NCBI RefSeq assembly: GCF_001637205.1
Contig: NZ_LVJH01000074.1
Coordinates: 62,001-126,000, forward strand
Origin: Paenibacillus glacialis
Lineage (GTDB): Bacteria; Bacillota; Bacilli; Paenibacillales; Paenibacillaceae
Length of the DNA: 64,000 bases
Direction of reading: 5' to 3'
Position 1 is the first letter of the stretch. Each line of letters begins with the position of its first letter. Shown here piece after piece: positions 33,744 through 42,579 of this stretch. Made by a program: the position numbers and the translations under genes. The notes under the pieces were generated by a model. That model was not told where the DNA came from. It did not search any database and was given only the letters and a program-made list of their open reading frames with translations.

Positions 33744-33765
33744 AGAGGCAGATGAATCCGCCTCT
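33744..33765 (-). promoter_or_regulatory. Hairpin between pstS and pstC
   Basis: On the minus strand AGAGGC and GCCTCT form the stem (extended inward by a G-A bulge and GAT/ATC) and are followed by ATTTTC. It probably limits read-through or protects the pstS transcript 3' end, giving more binding protein than permease. Confidence 0.5.
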
Positions 33766-33804
33766 TTTTTGAGTATTTGGTGGTCATAACTCTTTATCAT
33801 TCAA

Positions 33805-34731
33805 TTATTTCTTTGTCACATTTCCGTCTACGTCACGTGTTACTTGCATTTGGGATGCTGGAATATATCCTAGTTCAACGACATCTTCATTTTGAACCTC
33901 ATCGGAAACCATGTAATCCAAGAATGCTTTTACGACTTCATTTGGTTCACCTTTTGTGTACATATGCTCATAAGCCCATACTGGATATTCCCCAGTGATT
34001 ACATTTTCCACTTTCGCTTCAACACCATCGTACTTAATAGATTTAATGGAATCGTCTAGGTAAGAGAAGGCAAGGTAACCAATCGCACCTGGTGTTTCAC
34101 CAACAAGTTTTCTAACCGTACCTGATGATTCTTCTAGAATAGCACCTGACAAATCTTCAACCTTCGTACCTAATGCATATTTCTCAAAAGTACTACGTGT
34201 TCCTGAACTACTTGGACGGTTTACGATAACAATCTTCTGATCAATCCCGCCAACTTCTTTCCAGTTCGTTACTTTACCAGTGAAAATGTCTACCATTTGT
34301 TGCTTCGTTAATGTATCCACACCTGTATCTTTATTAGACACAATGGACATCGCAACGACTGCTACTTGATGATCAATGAGTTCTTTTGCTTTGTCAGCAT
34401 CTGCATCTTTCAATTTCTCTTCTGCAAATACATCCGAGTTACCGATATCCGCCTGTCCACCTGACACTTGTGTGAGACCTGTTCCACTTCCGCCACCTTG
34501 AACCTGTACTTGAACCCCTGCATATTTAGAATCAGCCATAAATTTCTGTCCAACTTGCTCCACCAATGGCTGTAATGCCGTTGATCCAACTGCAAGAATA
34601 GAACCACTTAAAGCTTTATTAGTATCTGTCGAATTACTCGCACCTTTATTTTCCCCATTGTTTCCGCAAGCAGCTAATGTAAGTACTAGTGCTAGCGCAC
34701 CCATTAAAAGTACTGGTTTTTTCAATTTCAT
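33805..34731 (-). CDS. pstS: Phosphate-binding lipoprotein PstS
   Basis: 308-residue lipoprotein receptor for phosphate. Signal peptide with lipobox ALALVLTLAACGNN (Cys22), followed by a Ser/Asn spacer. Phosphate-site loops are visible: ILAVGSTALQPL, VQGGGSGTGLTQVSGGQADIGNSD and VNRPSSSGTRSTFEKYAL. The Ser/Thr/Arg pattern is that of high-affinity PstS. It is the first gene of pstSCAB and is preceded by AGGAGGAGAG. A Pho box could not be read with confidence upstream. Confidence 0.97.
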   Translation of the reverse strand: MKLKKPVLLMGALALVLTLAACGNNGENKGASNSTDTNKALSGSILAVGSTALQPLVEQVGQKFMADSKYAGVQVQVQGGGSGTGLTQVSGGQADIGNSDVFAEEKLKDADADKAKELIDHQVAVVAMSIVSNKDTGVDTLTKQQMVDIFTGKVTNWKEVGGIDQKIVIVNRPSSSGTRSTFEKYALGTKVEDLSGAILEESSGTVRKLVGETPGAIGYLAFSYLDDSIKSIKYDGVEAKVENVITGEYPVWAYEHMYTKGEPNEVVKAFLDYMVSDEVQNEDVVELGYIPASQMQVTRDVDGNVTKK

Positions 34732-34753
34732 TTTTTATTCTCTCCTCCTAATA

Positions 34754-34790
34754 TCTCTGTGTTTTTCGCGTCGCAGTAACTCTCTGTGTT
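34754..34790. promoter_or_regulatory. Direct repeat in the pstS leader
   Basis: TCTCTGTGTT occurs at 34754-34763 and again at 34781-34790 (27 bases centre to centre), 23-60 bases before the pstS start. Its meaning is unknown; it could be a regulator site or mark an old duplication. Confidence 0.35.
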
Positions 34791-34885
34791 TCTTACTTAC
34801 AAATCTATTTTAATTCTCGAACATTTTTGCAAAATCGTTAGTTTGTAAACTTAAAAATAAATATCGCCATATAAACTTTATATAG

Positions 34886-34904
34886 TTATAGATTTTATCT
34901 ATAA
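34886..34904. promoter_or_regulatory. Palindromic operator-like site between pstS and LysR gene
   Basis: TTATAGATTTTATCTATAA is a perfect 19-base palindrome with a three-base centre. It contains the T-N11-A pattern expected of LysR binding sites and sits 40 bases before the LysR coding region, in the shared promoter space. Confidence 0.5.
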
Positions 34905-34942
34905 TGAATTAATAACATACAAACAAAAAGGCGGGGTTACCA

Positions 34943-35839
34943 ATCAACATTTTAAAATTAATGATCCTTGTGTACATAGAGAAATATAAAAAAGTCACCG
35001 ATGTTGCAAAAGAACTCAATATGAAGCAGCCTTCCGTAACCTTTCATATGAAGAGTCTTGAAGAAGAAATGGGGACCGTGCTTTTTGAATCCAAAAGGGG
35101 CCGAATGATTCTAACTGAAGCAGGAAAGGCACTCTATCCCTATGCCTTAAAGATAACCGGACTTGCCGCTGAGGCAAAAAAGGTCGTTCGCGATTATACA
35201 ACATTAGATAAAGGGTCGCTACATATCGGGGCTGACTGCATTACTGGTACTTATCTTTTGCCAGAGTTAATAAGTCTATTCTCAGATAAGTATCCTGGAA
35301 CACGACTTCAATTGACGATTAAACCTACCCATACGATTCATCAAATGCTCGTTAATCAAGATATCGATGTTGCATTCTGTCAATCCAAACAAAGCCGTCA
35401 GGGGATATTTGATGGATTTCAACATGAAGAGCTCTGGGTGGATGACTTGGTTGTCATCTTTGGCCCTACGCACCCTTTTACCAAACTTGAACATCTTAGT
35501 CCCCAACTCATCGCCAAACAATTCTTCATTCAGCATGCGGAAGGATCTTTTATCAAGGAATTCTCCCTAGCGTGGTCAAATATAAATGTCGTCCATCTAT
35601 GGGAACGAATTCAGATGGATTCACCCGAAGCCGTGAAACTAGCTGTAGCGCACAATGATCATATTTCCTTTTTCACACGAAAAGGTATTCAACAGGAACT
35701 TGCTCAAGGTCATCTCATGTGTTTACCCATTCCCGAACAAACAAAGTCCACATTAACCTCATATATGGCCTATTCAGCTGATTCATCCCAATCTTCTTTG
35801 CGGAGTGAGTTTGTGGCGTTTATTAAAGATCAGATGTAA
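34943..35839 (+). CDS. LysR-family transcription regulator with apparent ATC start
   Basis: An N-terminal winged helix (VTDVAKELNMKQPSVTFHMKSLEEEMGTVLFE) is followed by a substrate-binding domain with LHIGADCITGTYLLPELISLF. The only standard start in frame, ATG 34961, has no ribosome site and would remove the first residues of helix 1. AAGGCGGGG at 34928-34936 is six bases before ATC 34943, and ATC AAC ATT TTA AAA TTA ATG reads (M)NILKLM, matching the usual MNxxxLKLM beginning of Paenibacillus relatives as I remember them. So an AUC start is likely, unless the base is a sequence error. Divergent from pstS. Confidence 0.8.
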   Translation: MNILKLMILVYIEKYKKVTDVAKELNMKQPSVTFHMKSLEEEMGTVLFESKRGRMILTEAGKALYPYALKITGLAAEAKKVVRDYTTLDKGSLHIGADCITGTYLLPELISLFSDKYPGTRLQLTIKPTHTIHQMLVNQDIDVAFCQSKQSRQGIFDGFQHEELWVDDLVVIFGPTHPFTKLEHLSPQLIAKQFFIQHAEGSFIKEFSLAWSNINVVHLWERIQMDSPEAVKLAVAHNDHISFFTRKGIQQELAQGHLMCLPIPEQTKSTLTSYMAYSADSSQSSLRSEFVAFIKDQM

Positions 35840-35964
35840 TTGCCATGCAAAGTAATGTAACTCGCTAAGGCTACCTATTTAGGAATCGGAGGCATTATTG
35901 AGAGTATATTCTCTCTAGATTCAGTGATTTGGATAGAAGTGATTGGTAATATTTATTACAGAAC

Positions 35965-36005
35965 ACCAAAAAGCTGACCCTAAAACACAGATCCAGCTTT
36001 TTGGT
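35965..36005. terminator. Terminator between LysR and phosphatase genes
   Basis: ACCAAAAAGCTG and CAGCTTTTTGGT form a 12-base-pair stem; the A- and T-runs serve convergent genes. Confidence 0.8.
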
Positions 36006-36030
36006 TCCATTTTTAATTTAATATCTTAAA

Positions 36031-39000
36031 TTACTTTCCCTTCTTCTCTAACATAGTCAGAATTATGGCAACCGCTTCAGCTCTTGTCGCTGTCTGATTC
36101 GGTGCAAAGTGATTCTGACCAATACCCTTGACAATACCTTTCTCTACCGCTGCTGCAATATACGGTACTGCCCATGCCGGAACATCCTTAGCATCCGCAA
36201 AGGATAATGTGGCTTTGGTATCCACTGTGATCCCCAGAGAGCGTACAACCATAACCGTTAATTCTGCACGGCTCAGCTTCTGCATTGGACGGAAAGTACC
36301 GTCATCATAACCGCTAATAATGCCTAATGATACCGCTTGTTGAACGAAGGACTTGCCCCACGCTGGAATTTTAGTTGAATCTTTAAAGCTTGTAGTCGTT
36401 CCGCTGTTCGGCAATTGTAAAGCGCGAGCCAGCATTGTCATGAATTCTATACGATTAACTTTCTGATTAGGTCGGAATGTGTTATCCGGATAACCATCCA
36501 CGAAATTAGATTCAGCGGCTTTCTGAATGACAGCAGCTGCCCAATGACTTCCTATATCCTTAAAGTTCACGTTCGCTTTTGTTCCATTGTTGTTTCCACT
36601 ATTCCCATTTTGGGAGTCTTCACCCGTACTTGTATTACCTCCGACCGTTCCGCTAGTGTTACTACCTCCTGTATTACCAGGATTCCCTGTGTTTCCGCTA
36701 CTACCATTGTTACCAGTATTTCCGTTACCTCCTGTGTTACCATTTCCATTATCAGTACTTGTCTTCTTAACAATTCCGAATTGCTCAATAATGAAAGGCT
36801 CCGCATTATTCTTGTTCTGATCAATCTCATAAGAAACGGCTGTCAGTTTGTCTCCATCGACAGTAATGCCCACAAAGTTCTGAACTTGACCACGCTTAGG
36901 ACGTTTGTTATCACTCGGATCCGGACCGTATGGAGCTGCATGACTCTCATCAGCTACCTCAAAGAGATTATAATAAGCGTCTCCAAGCTCAGGCTTTTGA
37001 TTCTTGTAATATACCTTCGCCCCCGCTGTAGCAGGAATGAGATAAATCGAACCATCTGGATTTACGGTGTATTCAACCTTTTTACCGTTAAGAGTTTCAG
37101 TAATCTTCTCAGGTATTGCTGCTGTACCATTAGCTTTAATCGGCTTAGTACGTGCATAAATGTGATCGTGACCCTGAACTACAAAGTCTATGCCTAGCTG
37201 CGCCATAATTGGAGCAATTCTCGTTCTTACACCATTGGTGCCCTTAATGTCTTTATCCGTAGCATGGTTGGATGTGGTGTATGGACCTTTATGAATATTG
37301 ACAATGATCCATTTATAACCGGCTGCCTTAGCTGCTTTTACATCTGATTTGAGCCATTCTACTTGATCCTTACTAAAATTAGCGTATTCATCCGAGTCTT
37401 CATTACTGTTCAATACTACGAAGTGCGCGTTGCTGTAATTATAGGAGTAATAAGCACCGGTTACTGTTGCAGACCCTGGCGCTTCCTTGATATTGAAATG
37501 CTCATAGAATGCATTTGCTTCATCCTCATGGTTACCCGCAGATGGAACAATTGTAGTGTTCAGTAGACTATCCTGCGAGTTACCCAGAAGCCAATCCCAT
37601 TGAACCTCTTTCGTTCCTGTATCTACAATATCTCCATTGTGAACTACGAATTTAGCATCAGGTACTGTAGTCAGAGCCTTAGCTAGTGTTTGTCCAGATA
37701 GAATAGCCTCGTCTTCTGATTTCGCCTGAGTATCAGCTAAATCTATAAATGTAAATTTACCGGATGCAGACGCTGTTTGGAAAGTACCTGTTGCACTCCA
37801 AATACCAAGTGCTTCGTCACCTACTCTGAAGAAGTAAGTGGTATCTGGCTGTAGCCCAGTGGCTTCTGCCTTATGCACCAACTGATCCTTCGCATTCGTA
37901 GAGATGGAAGAACGTCCAGTAAATTTCGTTGCCTTATTATAATCTGGCGTTCCATCTGTCTTCTTAACTACTTGCAAGTCATTCCCCATAGAAGCCAGTG
38001 GTGTGTACCATGTGAATCCTTTAGAACTAACAGAGTCACCATTGAACGTCACGGTCACTTTGCTAATCGAAGCATTCGATGCAGTCGAGACAATGACAGC
38101 TTCTGAGTTCGTTCTGCCGCTAACAGCTTTTATGACGAACTGATAGGTTTTACTTGGATCGACATTATCCAGCGTGTAACTGTAAGAATTTACTCCCGCT
38201 TGATTAGGAACATTTACATTCCAATTTGCTGCTACCAAATCATTCTTCTCATAAATTCTATAACCGGATACCGCAGAGTTTGATGCCGGTGCATCCCACG
38301 TTAACGTTAATTTACCATCTGCCGTTTTATTTACTTGTGCCTGTTGGACAGGATTGGATACCTCATTTGACTTGACGATAGTATACTGATCATAGAGGTC
38401 TGTCGTTCCCGATGTCGTCGTTGTGTATGTCTCGAAGGATAACTCATCGTCAGTCACAGTTACGCCCGTAAACATTTCCTTACCCGGCTGAGCATATTTA
38501 GCAGCAAATGGGAATGGTCCTTTGCCGACATTATATCTCTTGTTTCCTGCTGCATTGGTAATCAGATACAGTGTTCCTTTAGGATTTGTTACTATCCCGT
38601 TAGCGTCAAGCGTGTCTGTCTGAACCTCATTGTTATACATTTGGTAACTTCTTGCGAAGGTATGATCATGACCACCAACAACCATATCAATTCCAAGTTC
38701 ATCAAACACCTTCGTTAATTCTGCTCTATAAAAGAGAACATCCTTGTCATCCGAATGATTAGCAACAGAATAAGGGGATTTATGTAGGAAGACTACCTTC
38801 CACTTCTTATCTGTCTTAGCAACTTCACTACGAAGCCACTCTACTTGTTTATTATAGATTTCTACAATTTCTGCTGTTGGACTTGCACCATAGTACTCTG
38901 TATTAAGCACCATGAAATGTGCTGAACCGTAATCTAAAGAATATACCGATCCATCTGGTTTAGCACCTGTGTTCGAAACATTTGGCAAATTAAAGTGTGA

Positions 39001-40344
39001 AGTAAAGTTACTGAAGTTCTTACTTTCATGGTTACCTACTACAGGAACCATTGGCGTTTGCGTCAATATATCCTTCGCTTTATTAAAAAACCATGACCAT
39101 TGCTCTTCTATATCACCATTATCCACCAAATCTCCAGCATTCAGAATGAATTTAGTGGCTGGGAACTTGCTCATTCCTTCTTGAAGTGTATGATTCCAAA
39201 TCTCAAAATCGCTTTCTGAGGTTCCTTGCGAATCAGTTGTATATAGGAATTGGAATGCGTTATTGCCAGAGCTTTCCGTTTTAAAAGTACCCACAGTACT
39301 CCAATTATCAGCTTGGCCATCCCCAGCACGGTAAGCATATGCAGTCCCAGGCTGTAAGCCATCAGCGATTACCTTATGGCTGGTCACAACAATCGGTTTA
39401 TTGGATGATTTATCTGCCTTTGTCTTAAACACACTGATCGTATCTGAAGTACCATCATACGATTGAATCCCTGTAGTTGGAAATTCACCGTTAATCAATC
39501 TAGAAGCATCAACCACTTCCAACTTAGTACCTTTTACAGACTCCGGTGCATACCAAGAAAATGCCATACTGGTTTGTGGATTCCCATTAAAGGTCAATGC
39601 TATGGAATCAGGTTTCCCTATTCCCGGAACCCCTGGATCTGGTTCGTCTGCTAAAGGATAGGCTATGAGATTCATATCAAAGTAGAGATCCGAGCTACTA
39701 TCGTTATTTTGGTGAACCTCAGCAGCAAGTATATTATTTCCATCCTTGAGATTGGCTTTTAATATAGTTGTAAGATCAACTGCTGAATAAATAACCGGGC
39801 TACTTTTATTACTAGTACTTTTGGTAAAGAAGTTTATTTCTCCTTCAGGCATACCGGCACGGTAAATTTCATTACCATTCAAATAGAGCACAGCTCCATC
39901 ATCAACACCCAATGTAGCCATAATTCGGTCGTAACTGACCACCTGAGCCAAATCTACATTCAGATTCGTTCGGAAATATGTAGTACGGTATTTAGTCTTA
40001 CTATTAGATCCGTATTGTACGGTTGTATTCAAACCTCCAAATTCTGAAGTACTAACTCCTTTTCCGTCATCCTTATATCCCAAAGGAGCCGAACCTATTT
40101 CCCAACTTGTATCATCATATACGGCACGCCATACTGTCATTTGATCTGTACCATGATCTAGATATTTCCACATGGAGTTCTTTTCTAATAAAGGCATTGG
40201 AACATTGGGTAGAACCGATTTGAGCTGAGGCGAACCCTCGTCTGTGTTCTGTGCCGCAAATGCTGGTGTTCCTGTAGCGATAAGACTTAATACCATGATT
40301 AGGGCAAGAGTGGTAGAAACTATCTGTCTAACTAACTTATTCAT
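36031..40344 (-). CDS. SLH-anchored protein with two purple-acid-phosphatase-like units
   Basis: 1437 residues. In order: signal peptide ending TPAFA-A (~residue 30); a beta-sandwich module to ~235 (ATLGVDDGAVLYLNGNEIYR); PAP-type N-domain plus metallophosphatase 1 (~245-640; LYTTDSQG, LNAGDLVDNGD, VVGNHE, FLHKSPYS, VGGHDHTFARSY); an FN3 domain (~650-745); a second N-domain plus metallophosphatase 2 (~750-1130; IDLADTQ, VHNGDIVDTGT, SAGNHEDE, VNIHKGPYT, VQGHDHIYART); a Gly/Asn/Ser linker; three SLH repeats to the end (FKDIGSHWA, FKDSTKIPAW, FADAKDVPAW). Both catalytic units keep their metal residues. It is a cell-surface phosphatase or phosphodiesterase beside pst, so probably Pi scavenging. 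Confidence 0.92.
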   Translation of the reverse strand: MNKLVRQIVSTTLALIMVLSLIATGTPAFAAQNTDEGSPQLKSVLPNVPMPLLEKNSMWKYLDHGTDQMTVWRAVYDDTSWEIGSAPLGYKDDGKGVSTSEFGGLNTTVQYGSNSKTKYRTTYFRTNLNVDLAQVVSYDRIMATLGVDDGAVLYLNGNEIYRAGMPEGEINFFTKSTSNKSSPVIYSAVDLTTILKANLKDGNNILAAEVHQNNDSSSDLYFDMNLIAYPLADEPDPGVPGIGKPDSIALTFNGNPQTSMAFSWYAPESVKGTKLEVVDASRLINGEFPTTGIQSYDGTSDTISVFKTKADKSSNKPIVVTSHKVIADGLQPGTAYAYRAGDGQADNWSTVGTFKTESSGNNAFQFLYTTDSQGTSESDFEIWNHTLQEGMSKFPATKFILNAGDLVDNGDIEEQWSWFFNKAKDILTQTPMVPVVGNHESKNFSNFTSHFNLPNVSNTGAKPDGSVYSLDYGSAHFMVLNTEYYGASPTAEIVEIYNKQVEWLRSEVAKTDKKWKVVFLHKSPYSVANHSDDKDVLFYRAELTKVFDELGIDMVVGGHDHTFARSYQMYNNEVQTDTLDANGIVTNPKGTLYLITNAAGNKRYNVGKGPFPFAAKYAQPGKEMFTGVTVTDDELSFETYTTTTSGTTDLYDQYTIVKSNEVSNPVQQAQVNKTADGKLTLTWDAPASNSAVSGYRIYEKNDLVAANWNVNVPNQAGVNSYSYTLDNVDPSKTYQFVIKAVSGRTNSEAVIVSTASNASISKVTVTFNGDSVSSKGFTWYTPLASMGNDLQVVKKTDGTPDYNKATKFTGRSSISTNAKDQLVHKAEATGLQPDTTYFFRVGDEALGIWSATGTFQTASASGKFTFIDLADTQAKSEDEAILSGQTLAKALTTVPDAKFVVHNGDIVDTGTKEVQWDWLLGNSQDSLLNTTIVPSAGNHEDEANAFYEHFNIKEAPGSATVTGAYYSYNYSNAHFVVLNSNEDSDEYANFSKDQVEWLKSDVKAAKAAGYKWIIVNIHKGPYTTSNHATDKDIKGTNGVRTRIAPIMAQLGIDFVVQGHDHIYARTKPIKANGTAAIPEKITETLNGKKVEYTVNPDGSIYLIPATAGAKVYYKNQKPELGDAYYNLFEVADESHAAPYGPDPSDNKRPKRGQVQNFVGITVDGDKLTAVSYEIDQNKNNAEPFIIEQFGIVKKTSTDNGNGNTGGNGNTGNNGSSGNTGNPGNTGGSNTSGTVGGNTSTGEDSQNGNSGNNNGTKANVNFKDIGSHWAAAVIQKAAESNFVDGYPDNTFRPNQKVNRIEFMTMLARALQLPNSGTTTSFKDSTKIPAWGKSFVQQAVSLGIISGYDDGTFRPMQKLSRAELTVMVVRSLGITVDTKATLSFADAKDVPAWAVPYIAAAVEKGIVKGIGQNHFAPNQTATRAEAVAIILTMLEKKGK

Positions 40345-40510
40345 TAGGTATCTCCCTTATATATATTATGATTACACCTACACCAAATCATAATAACAAA
40401 GGATTGTTTTCGTAATGTTTGAATCAAGGTGAATATATGTAAACTCACTTTAAAACTTGAATCCCATTGCTCGTAACCTAGCAACAATTCAAACATCCAA
40501 TGCTAAAATC

Positions 40511-40643
40511 ACGGAGAACTCACCTGCATCACTTGTGTAGCTCAAATCATAATGATGATATCGAAGTTGTTCCTCTGCCACTGTAAAACTGACTTCTTTA
40601 CATTCCCCAGCCTGAAGCAGAACTTTGGCGTTGTTGTGATCTG
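40511..40643 (-). pseudogene. Duplicated fragment of the GH3 beta-glucosidase 3' end
   Basis: Bases 40511-40628 match 48055-48172, inside the GH3 gene, at 113 of 118 positions by eye, without gaps. The next 15 bases (40629-40643) match 48276-48290 at 14 of 15, so the copy has lost about 100 internal bases. The encoded stretch is the C-terminal fibronectin-like end of the enzyme (QLRYHHYDLSYTSDAGEF). It is not a working gene. Confidence 0.85.
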
Positions 40644-40644
40644 A

Positions 40645-41089
40645 AGAAAGAGGAGTCTGCCGTTTTGTGACCTACACTTGCATCTGGATCATTACAGAGT
40701 TGAAGGTGGTCTTGGTGATCTTCCACTATTTCTCTTAAATAGTTCAGCTTCTCTTTAACGAAGTTTACGAAACTTCGTTAAAGAACTCGGATTGATGACG
40801 CCATCTTCTGGCGCCATATCTAAAAAGTATTTGAAAGACATGTCATTTTGATCGTTCCACGATGATATCCACATCTGATACATCGAAAATGGATTTCAAC
40901 AATAAATATTTGAACATACGAATAGGTGGCACTGCATTGCGACCGTTATCGAGGCAATATTTATTCTGTAATTCTTCTTGAACAAAGGAAGAATCTACGA
41001 GGTCATTGATTTTGACGTAGCATATTATCTTTAGGCATGACTATATCGTAAATGGCTATGTATGGACTTAGAGTAAGAGATTTGCCCAT
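40645..41089 (-). mobile_element. Decayed IS1182-type transposase remnant
   Basis: Read on the minus strand with frame changes: MGKSLTLSPYIAIYDIV.PKDNMLRQ, then (one extra A) INDLVDSSFVQEELQNKYCLDNGRNAVPPIRMFKYLLLKSIFDVSDVDIVERS, then (two bases missing) DMSFKYFLDMAPEDGVINPSSLTKFRKLR, then a deletion to VKEKLNYLREIVEDHQDHLQL and VGHKTADSSFF. These are successive blocks of IS1182-family DDE transposases (the HKTADxSFFGYK block holds a catalytic Asp). At least two frameshifts, one internal deletion and 3' truncation make it non-functional. It joins the GH3 fragment directly. Confidence 0.8.
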
Positions 41090-41251
41090 AAATGAACAAT
41101 CGCATACAGACAACAAACAGGTGGTGCACAAGATCCATAAAATGGTTTCTTGGGCACCCCCTGTTGTTGGAGTAAGATAGACGTAAGTGAATGAGGACGC
41201 TTCGTGAACGGAGCGTTGCATTAAATAATGCAGGATGTCCTGAAGAACTGT

Positions 41252-41746
41252 CTAGGCAAAGGAAAAGCTGGAACCTATAAAGTAGCCAATTGAAACAAAG
41301 AGCAGTGACCAGGTCAGAGCACCTGTAATGGATACAAGTACATATTTTTTAAAGGGCATGGCACTGATGCCGGAAATATAACTCGCAACATGTCTGACCC
41401 CCGGAATAAAATAGGCAAATAAAACCGTCCAAATTCCAAAACGCGAAAACCATCCCTTAACTCTGGCAAACCTCTTCGGGGTAAGTCCAATCCACTTGCC
41501 GTATTTATTCACTACTGGTTGTCCCAGTCGCAAACCGATGGAGTAGCTGATGATCATTCCTGTTATGGAGCCTAAACAGCCGATCAGTACCGAAAGTGAA
41601 AAATTCAGAACCATAACGGAGGACAAATACCCTACCAACAACATTAAAGCCTCGTCAGGTACGGGAAGTCCAAGAATACCAAGAGCCAAAAGAGCAAAAA
41701 TTGCTAAATAGCCGTACTGTGAAATTAACTCCGTGATCCAAGACAT
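41252..41746 (-). CDS. DedA-family membrane protein (YbfM-like)
   Basis: 164 residues, about four to five helices. DedA signatures: LGILGLPVPDEALMLLVGYL (E near the first re-entrant loop), FSRFGIWTVLFAYFIPGVRHVASYISGISAMPFKKY (the conserved R-F-x-P-G-x-R block) and a C-terminal GYFIGSSF. DedA proteins are thought to flip lipids such as undecaprenyl phosphate or phosphatidylethanolamine. B. subtilis YbfM is of similar length and also lies next to pssA, as here. The gene looks intact although its neighbour is broken; AGGAAGTGAG precedes ATG. Confidence 0.85.
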   Translation of the reverse strand: MSWITELISQYGYLAIFALLALGILGLPVPDEALMLLVGYLSSVMVLNFSLSVLIGCLGSITGMIISYSIGLRLGQPVVNKYGKWIGLTPKRFARVKGWFSRFGIWTVLFAYFIPGVRHVASYISGISAMPFKKYVLVSITGALTWSLLFVSIGYFIGSSFSFA

Positions 41747-41753
41747 TGATAGC

Positions 41754-42291
41754 TCACTTCCTGTTGATGTTTTTTTTGAACGATGGGAATGGAATACGGC
41801 TGATCATCATTACGGACAGCAGTCCCATTAATACTAATATGAATTCCGGTTTCATCCGTTCATCCAGCAAAGAGATCATCGAAAGAATCACTCCTGCAGC
41901 TGTAATAGGCATCCCTACGAAACTCCTGGAGGGAGCTGATATATTAAATCTGGCCAACCGCAGTGCGCCGCAGATCAAGAAGGCAACCGCAGCCACGGAA
42001 CCTAGCCACGGAACCTAGCCACGGAACATTTTCCAGCTTATACAACAAAATCAGGAACGTCGGAGCCAAACCAAACGATATGATATCTGCCAGTGAGTCC
42101 AATTGCTTACCGAATTCACTGGTACAATGCAGCCATCGGGCCAGCAAACCGTCCATTACATCACATACGGCAGCCAGCAATATCATTATTAATGCCAGAC
42201 TATATCGTTCTTGAATCGTGAAGAGCAGAGATAATGATCCAACTCCTAAGTTTGCCAAGGTAAACATTGAAGGCAGCCAGTTCCATTTCAT
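41754..42291 (-). pseudogene. pssA: pssA, phosphatidylserine synthase, disrupted by a 13-base duplication
   Basis: CDP-alcohol phosphatidyltransferase with the complete motif DGLLARWLHCTSEFGKQLDSLAD (D-G-x2-A-R-x8-G-x3-D-x3-D). Around 41998-42026 the minus-strand unit GTTCCGTGGCTAG is present twice in tandem, then a third partial copy. Removing one unit restores a single frame reading ENVPWLGSVAAVAFLICGALRLARF and a protein of about 174 residues, the Bacillus PssA length. As it stands the frame breaks after ~100 residues. ATG 42291 follows AAAGGAGTG. It could be a real mutation or a sequencing artefact. Confidence 0.85.
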
Positions 42292-42330
42292 GCCGTCTCA
42301 CTCCTTTCCCTACAGTATGTATATTTGTGT

Positions 42331-42525
42331 TTAGCCTTCAAATCTAACACGAAAACTGACGCCCTCCTCCACATTATCCACTGCATAGCGACAGCCGTGC
42401 ATATCTAATATTCGCTTCGAAATGGAAGGCCCCAGTCCAGTTCCACGCATCATTCGACTCCGGGAAGGCTCAGCCCTGTAGAACCGCTCCCAGATCTGCT
42501 CATTCATTAGCAGGAATACCATCAC
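42331..42525 (-). pseudogene. Histidine kinase ATPase-domain fragment
   Basis: The frame reads ERFYRAEPSRSR, RGTGLGPSISKRILDMHG and ends SFRVRFEG. That is the F-box/G2 region and end of a HATPase domain (canonical GGTGLGLSISKRI...). The kinase core in front is missing, so it is a remnant. Confidence 0.7.
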
Positions 42526-42579
42526 TTGCGGGTGCTTCTCTTTTTAGAAAGTGAATCAGCCTGTCCGTTACCTTTTCCG

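Noticed and set aside
36580-36760. Short repeats that might be a CRISPR or minisatellite
   Set aside because: They encode the Gly/Asn/Ser-rich linker before the SLH domains; spacing is irregular and follows codons.
36544-37197. 217-codon plus-strand frame opposite the phosphatase gene
   Set aside because: It is antisense to the SLH protein's low-complexity linker and second catalytic unit, whose coding is certain; it has a Ile/Thr/Ser-rich shadow composition.
40752-40784. Perfect 15-base-pair inverted repeat that looks like a terminator
   Set aside because: It is explained by the coding sequence of the transposase remnant (SLTKFRKLR block joined to VKEKL at the deletion); not a functional terminator as far as can be told.
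41003-41221. 72-codon minus-strand frame
   Set aside because: Its last third is the start of the IS1182 transposase; the rest has no coding signs.
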